This document shows, in pieces, positions 15,060 to 15,752 of a stretch of DNA of 15,752 nt. The DNA is from an uncultured beta proteobacterium (lineage in GTDB: Bacteria > Pseudomonadota > Gammaproteobacteria > Burkholderiales > Rhodocyclaceae): positions 1 to 15,752 of the forward strand of contig CAJBIL010000049.1 in the NCBI GenBank assembly GCA_903953145.1. Reading direction: 5' to 3'. A model generated the notes under the pieces. That model worked only from the letters and a program-made list of their open reading frames with translations, was not told the origin of the DNA and did no database searches. How positions within the stretch are numbered: the stretch's first letter is position 1; each line of letters starts with the position of its first letter. A program made the position numbers and the translations under genes.

Positions 15060-15353
15060 TCAGGCGCGGCGCTGGGAGTCGATCAGATCTCTGGCTGAGG
15101 CAATCAGCCGATCCGCAATAGCGCCAGCGTTGATCGTAAAGCGGCCGTCAGAAATCGCCTGCTTGATTTCGGAGATGCGCGCCGAATCGATGGGCGGTGC
15201 TTCAGCGGATGCCTGAAGCTCGGTAGATGCGCCACTTAAACGAACATCCGAGGTATTGCTGGCGGCGCTGCTAACCGAAGCTTTTGCCGTGCCGCTGGGT
15301 CGCGCAAGACCAATGCTGCCGGAAAGCGCGTTGGACGAATTTTCAATTTTCAC
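15060..15353 (-). CDS. flgM: Anti-sigma-28 factor FlgM, GTG start
   Basis: FlgM binds FliA and blocks late flagellar transcription until it is exported through the completed hook-basal body. The 97 residues begin with a disordered Ser/Ala-rich half (MKIENSSNALSGS), as expected for an export substrate. The FliA-binding half follows: VRLSGASTELQA (37-48), IDSARISEIKQAISDGRF (55-72), then NAGAIADRLIASARDLI. The initiation codon is GTG (15351-15353 on the complement), with AGGGG (15361-15365) 7 nt upstream. A sigma-28 promoter lies 34-60 nt before the start. The gene is followed by flgN in the same direction. Its target FliA is encoded at 12247-12996. Confidence 0.95.
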   Translation of the reverse strand: MKIENSSNALSGSIGLARPSGTAKASVSSAASNTSDVRLSGASTELQASAEAPPIDSARISEIKQAISDGRFTINAGAIADRLIASARDLIDSQRRA

Positions 15354-15386
15354 GGTTGTGCCCCTAAATTTTTATACTCAAGCGTT

Positions 15387-15413
15387 GTAACGGCAGAGGC
15401 TTTGAAAACTTTA
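15387..15413 (-). promoter_or_regulatory. Sigma-28 (FliA) promoter of flgM-flgN
   Basis: On the complement the sequence reads TAAAGTTT (15413-15406), an 11-nt spacer, then GCCGTTAC (15394-15387). The enteric sigma-28 consensus is TAAAGTTT-N11-GCCGATAA. That is 8 of 8 at -35, 6 of 8 at -10 and exact spacing. The predicted start near 15380 leaves a leader of about 27 nt before the flgM GTG. It lies in the 81-nt gap between flgA and flgM, so flgMN can be made late, separately from any read-through from flgA. This is the usual negative-feedback arrangement of FliA-driven flgM. Confidence 0.88.
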
Positions 15414-15434
15414 GCATCGATTTGCGAAGTAATT

Positions 15435-15752
15435 TCAGAAGGTAATTTCAACAATGCCTCCGGAGCGTGCAACGCCACTGACGGTCTGCCCCGCACCCGT
15501 TCTCACCTGAGCAATCTGGCCTTCGACCGCGTTGTTGAGTGCTTTGCCTTCACTGCTCACATTGAAGCCAGCGCCTTTTGAGATGATTTTGACGCTCTGC
15601 CCCTGCTGAACAGCCCAGGGCGCAATCAATTGGTCACTGCGTAGCGGTTGGCCAACGCCAACGCCGTTTTTGGTTGTTTTACCGATGGCCTGTGCGGCAT
15701 CGGTCAGGATGCTGGACGGCATCACGCCCAGATCGCCGCTACGGATGGCAAC
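15435..15752 (-). CDS. flgA: Flagellar P-ring assembly protein FlgA, N-terminus outside the window
   Basis: FlgA is the periplasmic chaperone for assembly of the FlgI P-ring. Only the C-terminal 105 codons are present. The frame stays open to the window edge, so the apparent Met near 15725 is an internal GTG and not a start. The SAF-like domain is recognisable: DAAQAIGKTTKNGVGVGQPL, then APWAVQQGQSVKIISKGAGF, VSSEGKALNNAVEGQIAQVR, and a final GQTVSGVARSGGIVEITF. These are the standard FlgA C-terminal blocks. The signal peptide would lie outside. It is upstream of flgM on the same strand with no terminator in the 81-nt gap, so some flgA transcripts may continue into flgM. Confidence 0.93.
   Translation of the reverse strand, partial: VAIRSGDLGVMPSSILTDAAQAIGKTTKNGVGVGQPLRSDQLIAPWAVQQGQSVKIISKGAGFNVSSEGKALNNAVEGQIAQVRTGAGQTVSGVARSGGIVEITF

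Noticed and set aside
1..15752. A hidden novel system, mobile element, CRISPR array or RNA gene
   Set aside because: All space is taken by recognisable flagellar and chemotaxis genes with gaps under 180 nt. No repeats, transposase, integrase, tRNA or array pattern was seen.

Overview
The window is a contiguous stretch of flagellar and chemotaxis genes. It is almost gap-free: every gap between genes is under 180 bases. The organism is most likely a betaproteobacterium, plausibly in or near the Rhodocyclales. This rests on gene order (cheV-cheV-cheY-cheZ-cheA, then flhB-flhA-flhF-flhG-fliA-motC-motD, with flgN-flgM-flgA convergent), on the presence of CheZ, on MotCD-type stators, and on moderately high G+C in the genes. 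The lineage is an inference from synteny and protein style, not from a database search. FlhF and FlhG suggest polar flagellation.

Region 1 (1-6583, + strand): the 3' part of a methyl-accepting chemotaxis protein with an unusual C-terminal sensor-like domain; two tandem CheV paralogues (CheW coupling domain plus receiver); a CheY very like the enteric one; CheZ with a long N-terminal extension; and CheA whose usual P2 region is replaced by an Ala/Pro-rich linker. Together these carry the receptor-to-motor signal: receptor, then CheV/CheA, then CheY-P, then the motor, with CheZ removing the phosphate. CheW, CheR, CheB and CheD are not in the window. A very strong intrinsic terminator (6605-6636) closes this block.

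Region 2 (6637-14575, + strand): an AT-rich spacer with a good -10 element, then a tight operon. It encodes export-gate proteins FlhB and FlhA, the polar placement and number regulators FlhF and FlhG, the flagellar sigma factor FliA (sigma-28), and the MotC/MotD stator pair. Four of the six junctions overlap, three of them by exactly 8 nt, which suggests translational coupling.

Region 3 (14582-15752, - strand): flgN (export chaperone), flgM (anti-sigma-28) and the 3' part of flgA (P-ring assembly chaperone). A near-consensus sigma-28 promoter sits directly before flgM. The window therefore holds both halves of the FliA/FlgM checkpoint and the FliA-dependent site that feeds it. The two blocks converge with only 6 nt between stop codons and no visible terminator.

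I see no mobile element, CRISPR array, RNA gene, defence system or frameshifted gene. The window is mostly a well-known system. The points worth a second look are lineage-specific details: CheZ CheY-binding-like repeats, a CheA without a recognisable P2, an FlhG without the signature lysine, the MCP C-terminal domain, and the convergent fliA/flgM transcription units.
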